Origin: CBDAQV01 sp965199335
GTDB taxonomy: Bacteria; Pseudomonadota; Alphaproteobacteria; CALMVH01
DNA: 64,000 nucleotides
Assembly (NCBI GenBank): GCA_965199335.1
Contig: CBDAQZ010000003.1
Location: forward strand, 558,001 to 622,000
Direction: 5' to 3'
The stretch's first letter is position 1. Every line of letters begins with the position of its first letter. Made by a program: the position numbers and the translations under genes. Shown here piece by piece: positions 34,245 to 43,194 of this stretch. The notes beneath the pieces were generated by a model. It had not been told where the DNA came from and searched no databases. It worked only from the letters and a program-made list of their open reading frames with translations.

Positions 34245-35573
34245 ATGTTCCTCTATGTCATGGTCGGTCTTGCGGCGCTCGGCGGCTTGCTGTTCGGGTA
34301 CGATACCGGCGTCATCTCGGGCGCGCTTCTATTCCTGCGGCAGGAATTCGATCTGTCCAGCACCATGCAGGGCGTGGTCACGGCGTCGGCACTTGCCGGG
34401 GCCGCGATGGGCCCGCTGGCCAGCGGCAGGCTGGCCGACCGTTTCGGGCGCCGCAAGACCATCTTCGTTACCGGGCTGATCTTCGCAGCCGGCTCCTGCC
34501 TGTGCGCCGCGGCGCCCAGCCTGTGGCTGTTCATTACCGGTAGGGTCGTCGTCGGCCTGGGCATCGGCATCGCCTCCATGCTGACGCCGATGTACCTGGC
34601 GGAGCTTGCCCCGGCCAGGTCGCGCGGCAGGCTGGTATCGTTCAACCAGCTGATGCTGACCTTCGGCATCCTGGTGTCCTATCTGGTCGGCTATGCGCTG
34701 GCGCCGTCCGGCGCGTGGCGCTGGATGGTCGGGTTGGGCGCGGTTCCCGGAATCATTCTTTCGCTGGGCATGCTGTTCCTGCCCGAAAGTCCGCGCTGGC
34801 TGGTGGCGAAAGGCCAGCCGGAAAAGGCAAAGGCGATCCTGTTGCGCCTGCGCGGCGACGAGGCGACCGCCGAAGCCGAATACCGCGACTTGCTGGCCGC
34901 CCACTACCAGGGCAACGGCGCGCGCATCGTCTTCTTGAAGGAACTGAAGCATCCCCATCTGCGGCACCTGCTGATCGTCGGCATCGGGCTTGCGGTGTTC
35001 CAGCAGATCACCGGCATCAACACGATCATCTATTACGCGCCGATCATTTTCCAGAGCGCAGGGTTTACTTCCAACGCCGGCGCCATCCTGGCGACCGCCG
35101 GCATTGGCGCGCTCAATTTTCTGATCACCATCGTCGCGATGCGCCTGATCGATCGTGTGGGACGGCGCGTCCTGTTGCTGGGCGGGTTGATCGGCATGGC
35201 CGTCAGCTTGCTGTGCCTCGCCGCCTGCTTCGCCTTCATCACAGGCCCGGTCGCGGCGTGGCTGACGGTCGCCAGCGTTGCGCTCTACATCGTCGGCTTC
35301 GCCATCGGCCTCGGGCCGGTGTTCTGGCTGTTGATCGCGGAGATCTTCCCCCAGAACGTGCGTGCGCAGGCTATGAGCATCGCGACGATGGCCAACTGGG
35401 CCGCCAACCTGATCGTGGCGCTGACCTTCCTTGACATGATGAAATTCCTGACGCCCGGCGGCACGTTCCTGACCTATGCGCTGTGTTCGGCAGGCGCGTA
35501 TGTCTTCGTGCATAGTCTGGTGAAGGAGACAAAAGGCCGCACGCTGGAAGACATCGCGGCGCTGCCCGGCTAG
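34245..35573 (+). CDS. MFS sugar porter
   Basis: 442 residues from ATG 34245, which has AAGGAAAGG upstream. Twelve helices. Sugar-porter hallmarks: GGLLFGYDTGVISGAL, GRLADRFGRRK, PMYLAELAPARSRGRLVSFNQ, PESPRWLVAKGQ, QQITGINTIIYYAPIIFQ, DRVGRRVLLLGG and GPVFWLLIAEIFPQNVRAQA. QQ-xTG-N in helix 7 points to hexose or pentose transport, probably proton symport as in XylE/GalP. It stands alone and ends convergently with an SDR gene (four-base overlap). Confidence 0.94.
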   Translation: MFLYVMVGLAALGGLLFGYDTGVISGALLFLRQEFDLSSTMQGVVTASALAGAAMGPLASGRLADRFGRRKTIFVTGLIFAAGSCLCAAAPSLWLFITGRVVVGLGIGIASMLTPMYLAELAPARSRGRLVSFNQLMLTFGILVSYLVGYALAPSGAWRWMVGLGAVPGIILSLGMLFLPESPRWLVAKGQPEKAKAILLRLRGDEATAEAEYRDLLAAHYQGNGARIVFLKELKHPHLRHLLIVGIGLAVFQQITGINTIIYYAPIIFQSAGFTSNAGAILATAGIGALNFLITIVAMRLIDRVGRRVLLLGGLIGMAVSLLCLAACFAFITGPVAAWLTVASVALYIVGFAIGLGPVFWLLIAEIFPQNVRAQAMSIATMANWAANLIVALTFLDMMKFLTPGGTFLTYALCSAGAYVFVHSLVKETKGRTLEDIAALPG

Positions 35574-36427
35574 GCCGCCGCCACGAGCTTCTCGGTCGCC
35601 ATCCAGACGCGGGCGACCAGGGCGGCATCGAGCGCGCGCGGATTGGGTTTCACCGTAGCGCGCTTCTTGAAATACAGCCCCGTGCTTTGCGCCAGCTCCG
35701 GCGCGAGGGCGACATGCAGCGGCGTCTCCGCCCCCTGCTCCTCCGTCAGCAGGAACGGCGCCATCAGCTTCCACGACAGGCCGATGACCCCGGGCGTACG
35801 CACCAGCCCCGTCGCCACCGCGCCGGGATGCACCACGTTCGCGGTGACGCCGGTGTCGGTCAGCCGGCGCGACAGTTCGAAGGTGGTCATCATCTGCGCC
35901 AGCTTGGCCTGCGCATAGGCGCGTACGAAATTCCAGCCGTGAGTCAGTTCAAGATTGTCCGGATCGATCCTGGCCTTGTCCGACGTATCCGACCCGACGG
36001 TCACGATCCGCGCCTGCCCCGTCGCCTTCAACGCCGGCAGCAGAGCCATGCTGAAAACGAACGGCGACAGATGGTTGGTGGCCAGCACTGTCTCGTGGCC
36101 CTCCGCCGTCACCGCGCGCTTCGCCAGGAAGACACCGGCGTTGTTGACCAGGACCGAGATGCGCGGGTGGCTTGCCATGATCGTGGTTGCAAGGGCGCGC
36201 GTTTCGGCCAGCGAGGAAAGATCGGCCAGCATAAGCTCCGTCCGGGCCTGCGGCACCTGCGCCGCGATCCAGGCCTGCGCCGCTTCGCCCCGCGCCGCGT
36301 CGCGCCCGATCATGATCACGCGGTGCCCGGCGCGGGCCAGGCCGAGCGCGATGGAACGCCCTATGCCGCCGGTCGCGCCTGTGACCACCGCAACCGGATC
36401 AGCCACTGGCGCGTTTCCGCTTCGCAT
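35570..36427 (-). CDS. SDR family oxidoreductase (retinol dehydrogenase-like)
   Basis: 285 residues. VAVVTGATGGIGRSIALGLA is the NAD(P) site; LMLADLSSLAETRALA, LVNNAGVF, IVTVGSDTSD and YAQAKLAQ (Y and K of the catalytic set) follow, then NVVHPGAVATGLVR. This subgroup acts on retinol-like or other lipophilic alcohols, but bacterial members are mostly uncharacterised. It overlaps the next SDR by 29 bases, so the two form one operon. Confidence 0.9.
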   Translation of the reverse strand: MRSGNAPVADPVAVVTGATGGIGRSIALGLARAGHRVIMIGRDAARGEAAQAWIAAQVPQARTELMLADLSSLAETRALATTIMASHPRISVLVNNAGVFLAKRAVTAEGHETVLATNHLSPFVFSMALLPALKATGQARIVTVGSDTSDKARIDPDNLELTHGWNFVRAYAQAKLAQMMTTFELSRRLTDTGVTANVVHPGAVATGLVRTPGVIGLSWKLMAPFLLTEEQGAETPLHVALAPELAQSTGLYFKKRATVKPNPRALDAALVARVWMATEKLVAAA

Positions 36428-37184
36428 AGTTGCGCGCCAGCATGCGGGCCGGGAAACCCGCCGGCATCAGGCCGCCCAGCTTAGCCGCCCACACCATGCG
36501 TGCGGGAAAACCGAGCCTGACCGGCCGCGCTTCCAGCCGGCGCAGGATCGTGCGCGCGGCGAATTCCGGCTCCATCAGCCCGTGCATGTCGTAACGATTG
36601 AGCTCGGTCATCGGGGTGCGCACATAGCCGGGGCAGATGCTGGTGAGCCACACCCCCTGGGTCCGAGCCAGCGCGGAACGCCCGACCACCCAGTTGTCGA
36701 CGGCGGCCTTCGACGCGGAATAGGCCGAGGCGCCGGGAACCGAAACGAAGCAGCCGAGCGACGCCAGGCAGGCGATGCGGCCGCGCACGCCCTTCTCGCG
36801 TTCCGGCTGGCGCGCCATGACCTCGATCGCGGGCAGCACCGTGTTCAACGTTCCCATCAGGTTGACGGCGATCGTCGCACGCGCCTGCGCCGGGGTTTCG
36901 GCCTCGCCCACCAGCGAGGTGAACATGACGCCGGCGCAGGTCAGCACGAGGTCCAGCGGGCCGCAGCCGGCGATCCACTCTTCCATTGCGGCCTGGTCGG
37001 TGACGTCCATCGCCCGCGGCCGCGTTTGCGCCCCCGATCGTTCGCAGACGGCAACGGTTTCGCCCAATCCTGCCTGATTTCTGTCGCACAGATGCAGCAC
37101 GGCGCCGGGCTTTGCACAGGCAATGGCGAGAGCGCGCCCGATACCGCTACCGGCGCCCGTGATCAAAATCGAATTCAACTCCAT
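36399..37184 (-). CDS. SDR family oxidoreductase
   Basis: 261 residues. SILITGAGSGIGRALAIACA and HLCDRNQAGLGE bind the cofactor; LTCAGVMF stands where NNAG is usual, VNLMGTLNTVLPAI, SVPGASAYSASKAAVDNW (YxxxK) and SICPGYVRTPMT follow. The basic C-terminus (RMLARNYAKRKRASG) may bind membranes. Tandem, different SDRs in one operon suggest two steps on related substrates; none can be named. Confidence 0.9.
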   Translation of the reverse strand: MELNSILITGAGSGIGRALAIACAKPGAVLHLCDRNQAGLGETVAVCERSGAQTRPRAMDVTDQAAMEEWIAGCGPLDLVLTCAGVMFTSLVGEAETPAQARATIAVNLMGTLNTVLPAIEVMARQPEREKGVRGRIACLASLGCFVSVPGASAYSASKAAVDNWVVGRSALARTQGVWLTSICPGYVRTPMTELNRYDMHGLMEPEFAARTILRRLEARPVRLGFPARMVWAAKLGGLMPAGFPARMLARNYAKRKRASG

Positions 37185-37316
37185 GGCGGGTGCTTACCAG
37201 CCCGCGTCCAGCAGCGCCAGTCCCAGCATTATCCGCGCCACTGGCGTTGGGGCGCTTCCGGCGATAAGCTTGATCCGAAGCGCCGCCTGCCGCGACGCCC
37301 AGCCAGGGATTGCGCC

Positions 37317-37811
37317 ATGAGCGATATTAGAGAACGGACTGTACGCTGGTCGGACCCGGCATCGATCGTGCAGGCGGGACTTGACCTCACCGGACTGGAA
37401 TTCCTGCAGGCCGGGGCACGGGGCGAGGTGCCGCCGCCCCCGGTAATGGCGCTGATCGGGGCGGAAATGGGCGAGATCGAGCTGGGCCGCGTCACCATGC
37501 GCCTGACGCCCGGCGAATACCTCTACAATCCGATGGGCTCGGTCCATGGCGGCATTATCGCCACCATGCTGGATTCGGTCATGGGCTGCGCCGTGCATTC
37601 GACCCTGCCGGTGGGCCGGGCCTATACGACGCTTGAATTCAAGGTCAACTTCGCCCGCAAGCTGACCCAGGATGTCGGCACCGTCACGGCGGAGGGCGTG
37701 CTGGTCCAGGCGGGCCGGCAGATCGCGCTGGCTGCGGGCAAGCTGATCGGCCCCGACGGCAAGCTGTACGCGACCGCGACCACCACCTGCCTGATTTCCG
37801 ATACCAAATAA
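37317..37811 (+). CDS. PaaI-type hotdog thioesterase
   Basis: 164 residues, start ATG 37317. The hotdog signature is NPMGSVHGGIIATMLDSVMGCAVH, containing the HGG and D of the 4HBT/PaaI family, then AYTTLEFKVNFARKL and TVTAEGVLVQAGRQIALAAG. It would hydrolyse an acyl-CoA, the acid part unknown. Divergent from the SDR pair. It converges with the YjbQ gene, seven bases apart. Confidence 0.9.
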   Translation: MSDIRERTVRWSDPASIVQAGLDLTGLEFLQAGARGEVPPPPVMALIGAEMGEIELGRVTMRLTPGEYLYNPMGSVHGGIIATMLDSVMGCAVHSTLPVGRAYTTLEFKVNFARKLTQDVGTVTAEGVLVQAGRQIALAAGKLIGPDGKLYATATTTCLISDTK

Positions 37812-37818
37812 GGATTGG

Positions 37819-38235
37819 TCATTCGCCGATCAGGTGCAGCACCAGTTCGCGGCGGTGCGGGCGGATACGGTGTTCGAACAAATAGATGCCCTGCCAGGTG
37901 CCCAGGACCGGCTTTCCCTCCAGCACCGGTATCGAAAGCTGCACCTGGGTCAGCGCCGTCCTAAGATGCGCCGGCATGTCGTCGGGTCCCTCGTCGTTGT
38001 GGCGGTAGAAACCGTTCTCGGGCGCCAGGCGGCTGAAATAGGCCTCCATGTCGCTGCGTACCGTCGGATCGGCGTTTTCCTGTATCAACAGCGAGGCGGA
38101 GGTGTGACGGCAGAAGATCGTCAGCAAGCCGGTATCGACCCCTTGCTGCCCGGTCCAGCCCAGGATCGGGTCTGTCACCTCGTGCAGCCCCTGCCGCCTT
38201 GTGACAATCTCGAATTTGTGAGTTGCCTGTCTCAT
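37819..38235 (-). CDS. YjbQ/UPF0047 family protein
   Basis: 138 residues from ATG 38235. TGLLTIFCRHTSASLLIQEN and NADPTVRSDMEAYFSRL are the family signature with a conserved histidine, HNDEGPDDMPAHLRTAL the second, GTWQGIYLFEHRI and RRELVLHLIGE the end. YjbQ proteins form compact trimers; a weak thiamine-phosphate synthase activity has been reported for E. coli YjbQ. The biological role is not established. Confidence 0.93.
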   Translation of the reverse strand: MRQATHKFEIVTRRQGLHEVTDPILGWTGQQGVDTGLLTIFCRHTSASLLIQENADPTVRSDMEAYFSRLAPENGFYRHNDEGPDDMPAHLRTALTQVQLSIPVLEGKPVLGTWQGIYLFEHRIRPHRRELVLHLIGE

Positions 38236-38321
38236 CGCGCCTGCCGAATAATAATGCGGAACGGTCTGCACCCTGTCGCGTTCATTTGCCGCACCATCAC
38301 GAATAAGAACAGGAAACAGTC

Positions 38322-39239
38322 GTGACCGATCCCAATACCACATATCCAGCGGCCGCCATCGGCCATGATTTCACCCCCGGTGAACATGATTGGCGTCATC
38401 ACCGCAAGATGAAGCGATTCTCCTGGCAGCCGGTGGCCGCAGGCATCGCCGCCGCGCTGGCGATCCAGATCGTGCTCGGCCTCTTCGGCGTCGCGCTGGG
38501 GCTCGGCACGACGTCCGCCACCGATCCCGACGCCGCCCCGTCTGCCGACACGGTAGAACTGGGAGCCTCGATGTGGGCTGCGGTCAGCATCGTCTCGGCC
38601 GCCTTTTACGGGGGCTTCATCGCCGCCCGTCTTTCGAAGAGCTCGTGCCATCACTCGGGTATCCTGCATGGGATCGTATCCTGGGCCGGCACGGTGATCA
38701 TCGTCACCTGCCTGCTGTCCAGCTTCGCCGGTTCCCTGTTCGGCGGCGCGGCGAAGATCGTCGGCGGCGCGACCAGCTACGGCATGGCGCATGGCAGGCC
38801 GTTCCACATGGGCCCGCCCGGTCCCATGGGCGGCCCGATGGGCGAGAACGACCCGATGAAGCGCGAGGCCCGCGATCTGATCGAGGGTAACACGCCACCG
38901 TCCGGCATGTCCGCCGATCAGGCGCAGACGGACATCGCGCTGCAGATGCCGATGCTTGCCGTGCCGGGTAACAGATCGGATATCGCCCACAAGCGGATGG
39001 TTGCCGATCTGAAGAGCCAGGGCGTCAGCGCAGGCGACGCCGAGAAGCGGGTCAGCGATCTGCAAGCCAAGGCCAAGGAAACGGCCGACAAGGCGGCGCA
39101 TGCCACTGCCAAGGCCGCCGTGGCCGCCGGTATCATCCTGCTGCTTGCGGCATTGACCGCCGCCTTGGGCGGATCGCTGGGCGCGCTGCATGTGGCCCAT
39201 GACCGCGAACGTCACCTTCACAATTCAACCAAGGCATAG
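38322..39239 (+). CDS. Multi-helix membrane protein, unknown function
   Basis: 305 residues from GTG 38322, with AGGAAA upstream. Helices: VAAGIAAALAIQIVLGLFGVALG, LGASMWAAVSIVSAAFYGGFIA, GIVSWAGTVIIVTCLLSSFAG and, near the end, AAVAAGIILLLAALTAALGGSLGAL. Between helices 3 and 4 is a polar region with HGRPFHMGPPGPMGGPMGEN and a helical DLQAKAKETADKAAHATAKA. The first helices resemble YrzE/TIGR04086-like membrane modules. It is followed 12 bases later by a 24-residue membrane peptide. Confidence 0.65.
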   Translation: MTDPNTTYPAAAIGHDFTPGEHDWRHHRKMKRFSWQPVAAGIAAALAIQIVLGLFGVALGLGTTSATDPDAAPSADTVELGASMWAAVSIVSAAFYGGFIAARLSKSSCHHSGILHGIVSWAGTVIIVTCLLSSFAGSLFGGAAKIVGGATSYGMAHGRPFHMGPPGPMGGPMGENDPMKREARDLIEGNTPPSGMSADQAQTDIALQMPMLAVPGNRSDIAHKRMVADLKSQGVSAGDAEKRVSDLQAKAKETADKAAHATAKAAVAAGIILLLAALTAALGGSLGALHVAHDRERHLHNSTKA

Positions 39240-39251
39240 GAGAGCCGCACT

Positions 39252-39326
39252 ATGAAATACGTTCTATTCTGGGCTCTGGGCGTTCCCCTGCCGATCCTGC
39301 TGATCATCTACCTGTTCGTACACTAA
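39252..39326 (+). CDS. 24-residue single-helix membrane peptide
   Basis: ATG 39252 preceded by AGGAGA, stop TAA at 39324-39326. The protein is one helix (starting MKYVLFWALGVPLPILLI and ending YLFVH) with a basic N-terminal residue. Short proteins with the pattern K-x-V/A-L-x-W-x-LGVP-x-x-x-L-x-x-x-x-x-F-H are common in proteobacterial genomes, often unannotated. Its close spacing to the gene before suggests cotranscription and a possible partnership. Confidence 0.65.
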   Translation: MKYVLFWALGVPLPILLIIYLFVH

Positions 39327-39365
39327 GTACCCGCAGGGATTGACGCGAAGGCGCATGGTGGTCTT

Positions 39366-39824
39366 ATGACTGCCATGCGCCTCGCTCTTTATCAGCCCGA
39401 CATTCCGCAGAACACCGGCGCGATGCTGCGGCTTGCCGCCTGTTTAGCGGTACCGGTCGACATCATCGAACCATGCGGCTTCGTCCTGGACGATGCCCGC
39501 CTGCGCCGTGCGGCAATGGATTACGGCGGCGTGGCCGACATCACGAGACATGCCTCATGGGATGAGTTCGGCAATCGAAGATCAGGTCGCCTGATTTTGT
39601 TGAGCACAAAGGCTGCCGTGCCCCTGACCGACTTCCGGTTCGCGTCTGGCGACACGCTGCTGCTGGGTCGCGAAAGCGCGGGCGTGCCGCAGGCGGTACA
39701 CGATTTTGCGGATGAAAGGGTCGTCATCCCGCTGGCGCCAGGCCTGCGGTCGCTGAACGTCGCGCAGGCGGCGGCGATCGCGCTCTATGAAGCCTTGCGC
39801 CAGACGGCTAACCTGCCCGCATGA
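39366..39824 (+). CDS. trmL: tRNA (cytidine(34)-2'-O)-methyltransferase TrmL
   Basis: 152 residues of SPOUT fold. RLALYQPDIPQNTGAMLRLAACL is the N-terminal signature; RRAAMDYG, LLLGRESAGVPQAVHD and VVIPLAPGLRSLNVAQAAAIALYEALRQ form the knotted SAM site. TrmL modifies the wobble C/U of tRNA-Leu isoacceptors. ATG 39375 is an equally good start. It overlaps hemF by four bases (ATGA), an arrangement seen in several alphaproteobacteria. Confidence 0.95.
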   Translation: MTAMRLALYQPDIPQNTGAMLRLAACLAVPVDIIEPCGFVLDDARLRRAAMDYGGVADITRHASWDEFGNRRSGRLILLSTKAAVPLTDFRFASGDTLLLGRESAGVPQAVHDFADERVVIPLAPGLRSLNVAQAAAIALYEALRQTANLPA

Positions 39825-40672
39825 CCGAAGATCACAAACGACAGGCGGCAACGTGGTTTGCCCGGTTGCGCGACCGTATCTGCACCGAATTCACCGCGAT
39901 CGAGGCGGAGCTGACCGGCACGCATGGCGACATGCCGGCCGGCAGTTTCATGCGCAAGGACTGGAAGCGCGACGATGCCGGCGGCGATGGCGGCGGCGGC
40001 ACGATGTCGATCATGAAGGGCCGCGTGTTCGAGAAGGTCGGCGTCAACATCTCGACCGTGCATGGCAGCTTCAGCCCGGAATTCGCCAAGCAGATGCCGG
40101 GCGCCGCCGAGGATGGCAAATTCTGGGCCGCGGGCATCAGCATCGTCGCCCATATGCGTTCGCCCCTGGTGCCTGCGGTGCACATGAACACGCGCCATAT
40201 CGAAACCAGCCATGCCTGGTTCGGCGGCGGCGCCGACATGACGCCGACATTTCCAGACGCGCAGGACACCGCCGATTTCCACGCCGCGCTACAACGCGCC
40301 TGCGACGCCAGCGATCCCGACTACTACCCCCGCTTCAAGGAGTGGTGCGACCGTTATTTCTTCCTGCCCCATCGCGGCGAGGCGCGCGGGATCGGCGGCA
40401 TCTTCTACGACAACCTGGATACCGGCTGGGACGCCGACTTCGCCTTTACCCGCGCCGTCGGCGAGGCGTTCCTGGACGTGTACCCGCGCATCGTGCGAAG
40501 GCACATGAACAAGCCATGGACCGAGGAGCAGCGCCGCGCCCTGCTGGTCAAGCGCGGCCGCTATGTCGAGTTCAACCTGCTCTACGACCGGGGTACGACA
40601 TTCGGCCTGAAGACGGGCGGCAATATCGAGGCGATCCTGATGTCCCTGCCGCCGGAGGTGCGCTGGGATTAG
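39821..40672 (+). CDS. hemF: Oxygen-dependent coproporphyrinogen III oxidase
   Basis: Oxidatively decarboxylates two propionates of coproporphyrinogen III to give protoporphyrinogen IX in heme synthesis. 283 residues. GGGGTMSIMKGRVFEKVGVN-type signature is followed by NISTVHG, ISIVAHMRSPLVPAVHMNTR, TSHAWFGGGADMTP, FFLPHRGEARGIGGIFYDNL, and at the end RYVEFNLLYDRGTTFGLKTG with NIEAILMSLPP. All features of HemF present. The protein is soluble. Confidence 0.97.
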   Translation: MTEDHKRQAATWFARLRDRICTEFTAIEAELTGTHGDMPAGSFMRKDWKRDDAGGDGGGGTMSIMKGRVFEKVGVNISTVHGSFSPEFAKQMPGAAEDGKFWAAGISIVAHMRSPLVPAVHMNTRHIETSHAWFGGGADMTPTFPDAQDTADFHAALQRACDASDPDYYPRFKEWCDRYFFLPHRGEARGIGGIFYDNLDTGWDADFAFTRAVGEAFLDVYPRIVRRHMNKPWTEEQRRALLVKRGRYVEFNLLYDRGTTFGLKTGGNIEAILMSLPPEVRWD

Positions 40673-40681
40673 CCAGAAACC

Positions 40682-40709
40682 TTGACAATTTACTTTTTCT
40701 TAATTAAAA
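40682..40709 (+). promoter_or_regulatory. Possible sigma-70 promoter before the 40717 gene
   Basis: TTGACA at 40682-40687 followed at about 16 bases by TTAAAA at 40704-40709 in an AT-rich patch between hemF and the next gene. The ATG at 40717 is so close to the -10 element that a transcript from it would have almost no leader. A T-run on the plus strand here (ctttttct) could instead be part of a weak terminator of trmL-hemF. Confidence 0.3.
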
Positions 40710-40716
40710 AGCCTCC

Positions 40717-41409
40717 ATGCGCCTGGACCCAATACAATTCGACGATACGCCGTTCGAGGAAACGGCTTACCAGCGCGGCGCGATGTTTTCGCAAACGCCG
40801 CAGATCGTCACCGGCCCCAATGGCGAAACCTACACTAGCGAGGAAACCAGCCGCCGCCCCTACGTCCTGTTGGGTCCAAATCCATATGAACGCATGATGG
40901 CGGGTCTCAGGCAGCCTGCCGTGCCGGTATCGACCAAGATGGGCTACAAGAGCATACGGGTCACGATCCAGCAGGGCGATGGACCGAAATCGGCGGTGGC
41001 CGACATGGCCACGACGATCGACAGCCCGGATATCGGCAGCTATTGCGGCATATTGGGAATCGATTCCCTCACCGCGCTTTCGAAAGCGTTGGCGAAGGTT
41101 TTTCGCTTGGACGAAAGCTGGGAGCCGGGCCTTGCCGGCGCACCGGGCAGCATCGTGACCGTGCCATGGAATCCATCCCGCGACCGCAGGATGCTGATCG
41201 TCGGATCGGCCCATATGACCAATATGTTTTCCCCCGTGCTCGCAGCGCCTGTCGACCTGCTGGACATGGCCGATGGTAAAGTCACGGGCGTGGAACTGAA
41301 ACCGCTGGCCTTCGCACGGATGAAAAAAGGCAGGTACGAAGGCAATCTGGGGCTCGACGATATGCGGCTGGTCCAGGCCGCCGCGCGTGAGAGCTACGGG
41401 CTGACGTAA
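40717..41409 (+). CDS. Hypothetical protein
   Basis: 230 residues, soluble, no signal. The first third is polar (DDTPFEETAYQRGAMFSQTP), the middle shows KSIRVTIQQGDGPKSAV and IGSYCGILGIDSLTALSKAL, the end DLLDMADGKVTGVELKPLAF. No family recognised. It has its own AT-rich upstream patch. Confidence 0.55.
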   Translation: MRLDPIQFDDTPFEETAYQRGAMFSQTPQIVTGPNGETYTSEETSRRPYVLLGPNPYERMMAGLRQPAVPVSTKMGYKSIRVTIQQGDGPKSAVADMATTIDSPDIGSYCGILGIDSLTALSKALAKVFRLDESWEPGLAGAPGSIVTVPWNPSRDRRMLIVGSAHMTNMFSPVLAAPVDLLDMADGKVTGVELKPLAFARMKKGRYEGNLGLDDMRLVQAAARESYGLT

Positions 41410-41451
41410 CAAAGCCGTTTGTGCCGCGTGACCATTGCAATATGATTGGCC

Positions 41452-42864
41452 ATGGCCGAACAGATTTCCCAGCCAAATCCCGCCGGCCTGCGCCGCAATT
41501 ACCTTTCGGGCTTCGACCTGATCTTCCAGTCTGTCGGAACGGTCGCGCCGTCGGCCTGCATGGGATTGCTGCTGCCGGTGATCTTCGCCAAGTCGGGGAT
41601 GGAAAGCTGGCTGTGCATGCTGTTCGCAGGGTGCGGCATCCTGTTGCTGGCGACGCAGATGAACGTGTTCGGCCGGCGCATGGCATCGCCCGGCGCCCTG
41701 TACGCCTATGTCCATGCCGGGCTTGGCCCGGTGGCGGGCGTCATCACCGGCTGGTCGGTGTTGCTGGCCTACGTGCTGTTCATCGCGACCATTCCGCCGC
41801 AGATCTCGAACCTGATCGGCGGCTTGCTGCATATCTCGTTCGGGCTGCCGCTGCAGATCGGGATCATGATCGCATCGGTATTGCTGCCGTGGTGGCTGGC
41901 GCAGCAGGACGTCCGGCTTTCGGCGCGCGTCACCAGCGTGATCGAGATGGCGACCATGCTGCTGGTGCTGTTCCTGGTCGGCACATATTTCTGGAAAAGC
42001 GGCAGCATCGTCGATCACCAGCAGCTGGACATCAGCCAGTTCGCCTTTCACCCGTTCCATCTGGGCCTGGTGCTGGCGTTCCTGTGTTTCGGCGGTTTCG
42101 AAAGCGCGATGGAGCTGGGAGCCGAGGCGAAGCATCCCTTCGTCATGATCCCGCGCATCCTGTTGATCGTCGTCGGCCTGCTGACGCTGTTCTTCGTCAT
42201 CGCCACCTACGGCATCGTCGCCGCGTTCCATGGCATCACGCCCGACCTCGGCCAGCAGGATTCGCCGCTGATCACCCTGTCGCGCGCGCTGGGCATCGGC
42301 CATGTCGGTGTTATCGTCACGGGCGGGTTCCTGTGCAGCCTGCTGGCCAGCTCGCTCGGCTGCATCAATGCCGCCGCGCGCGTGCTGTACGCCTTCGCCC
42401 ATCGCGGCCTGTTCTTCCCGGCGATCGGCAAGACGCACAAGCGCCACGGCACGCCGCATTACGCGATCGCCGCCGTCACCACCATCGGCGTCGGCATCTC
42501 GCTGACGCTGACGGCGTGCGGGCTGGGCACGCTGGACCAGCTCGACTACATCGGCACGATCTCGTCGTTCAGCATCCTGGCGTCGTACTTGATGGTGGCG
42601 ATCGCCGCGCCGTTCTATGCGCGGCAACTGGGCGAGCTAACGGCGTGGCGGGTCATCGGCGCGATCGTGACGGTGGCGCTGCTCTGCGTGCCGCTGAGCG
42701 GGTGCCTGTACCCGGTGCCGGACTATCCGCACAATCTGCTGCCCTATATCTTCCTGGCGTTGATCGCGCTGGGAACCGGCTATTTCCTGTTCATCCGCAG
42801 AACCGATCCGGCGCGGCTGGGCGGGCTGGAGAGCGAGCTGCTAAATGTGCAAGCGGCTGGATAA
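41452..42864 (+). CDS. APC family amino acid permease
   Basis: 470 residues from ATG 41452. Twelve helices: FDLIFQSVGTVAPSACMGLL, GALYAYVHAGLGPVAGVITG (the APC consensus loop), LVLAFLCFGGFESAMELGAE AKHP-type helix 6 (with the family FxGFE motif), NAAARVLYAFAHRGLFFP and GTPHYAIAAVTTIGVG. The plan fits amino acid/polyamine transporters of the APA group; the substrate cannot be read. It converges with the ferredoxin gene. Confidence 0.9.
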   Translation: MAEQISQPNPAGLRRNYLSGFDLIFQSVGTVAPSACMGLLLPVIFAKSGMESWLCMLFAGCGILLLATQMNVFGRRMASPGALYAYVHAGLGPVAGVITGWSVLLAYVLFIATIPPQISNLIGGLLHISFGLPLQIGIMIASVLLPWWLAQQDVRLSARVTSVIEMATMLLVLFLVGTYFWKSGSIVDHQQLDISQFAFHPFHLGLVLAFLCFGGFESAMELGAEAKHPFVMIPRILLIVVGLLTLFFVIATYGIVAAFHGITPDLGQQDSPLITLSRALGIGHVGVIVTGGFLCSLLASSLGCINAAARVLYAFAHRGLFFPAIGKTHKRHGTPHYAIAAVTTIGVGISLTLTACGLGTLDQLDYIGTISSFSILASYLMVAIAAPFYARQLGELTAWRVIGAIVTVALLCVPLSGCLYPVPDYPHNLLPYIFLALIALGTGYFLFIRRTDPARLGGLESELLNVQAAG

Positions 42865-42876
42865 ACCTAGCGACAG

Positions 42877-43194
42877 TCAGCCCGTCGCATCCTTGGTCAG
42901 CGTCAGCACCAGACCGTCCAGCTCGGGCTTGAACGTGATCTGGCAGGACAGGCGGCTGTTCGCCTCGACGTTGAAGGCACCGTCCATGGTGAACGATTCC
43001 TCGTCGTTGCGCGGGCCGACCTTTTCCATCCACGCCTCGTCGACATAGACGTGGCAGGTGGCGCAGGCGCAGGCGCCGCCGCATTCGGCGCGGATCGGCA
43101 GGCCGGCGTCGCGGATCAGCTCCATCACCGTCCAGTTCAGGCGTGCCGGAACTTCGCTTGTCGTGCCGTCCAGCTGTTTGACGATGACCTTCAT
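42877..43194 (-). CDS. Adrenodoxin-type [2Fe-2S] ferredoxin
   Basis: 105 residues. The cluster ligands are C38, C44 and C47 in ECGGACACATCHVY, with C84 in LSCQI; an extra Cys (C42) lies within the loop. DGTTSEVPARLNWTVMELIRDAG is the usual N-terminal sheet and helix. It overlaps the reductase by four bases (ATGA), so it is very likely the redox partner. It serves cytochrome P450 or ring-hydroxylating or cluster-assembly systems in relatives; the client is not in this window. Confidence 0.93.
   Translation of the reverse strand: MKVIVKQLDGTTSEVPARLNWTVMELIRDAGLPIRAECGGACACATCHVYVDEAWMEKVGPRNDEESFTMDGAFNVEANSRLSCQITFKPELDGLVLTLTKDATG

Noticed and set aside
40690..42627. 645-residue minus-strand frame rich in Gln and Arg
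   Set aside because: Antisense of the APC permease gene and the gene before it, no domain; composition typical of a shadow.
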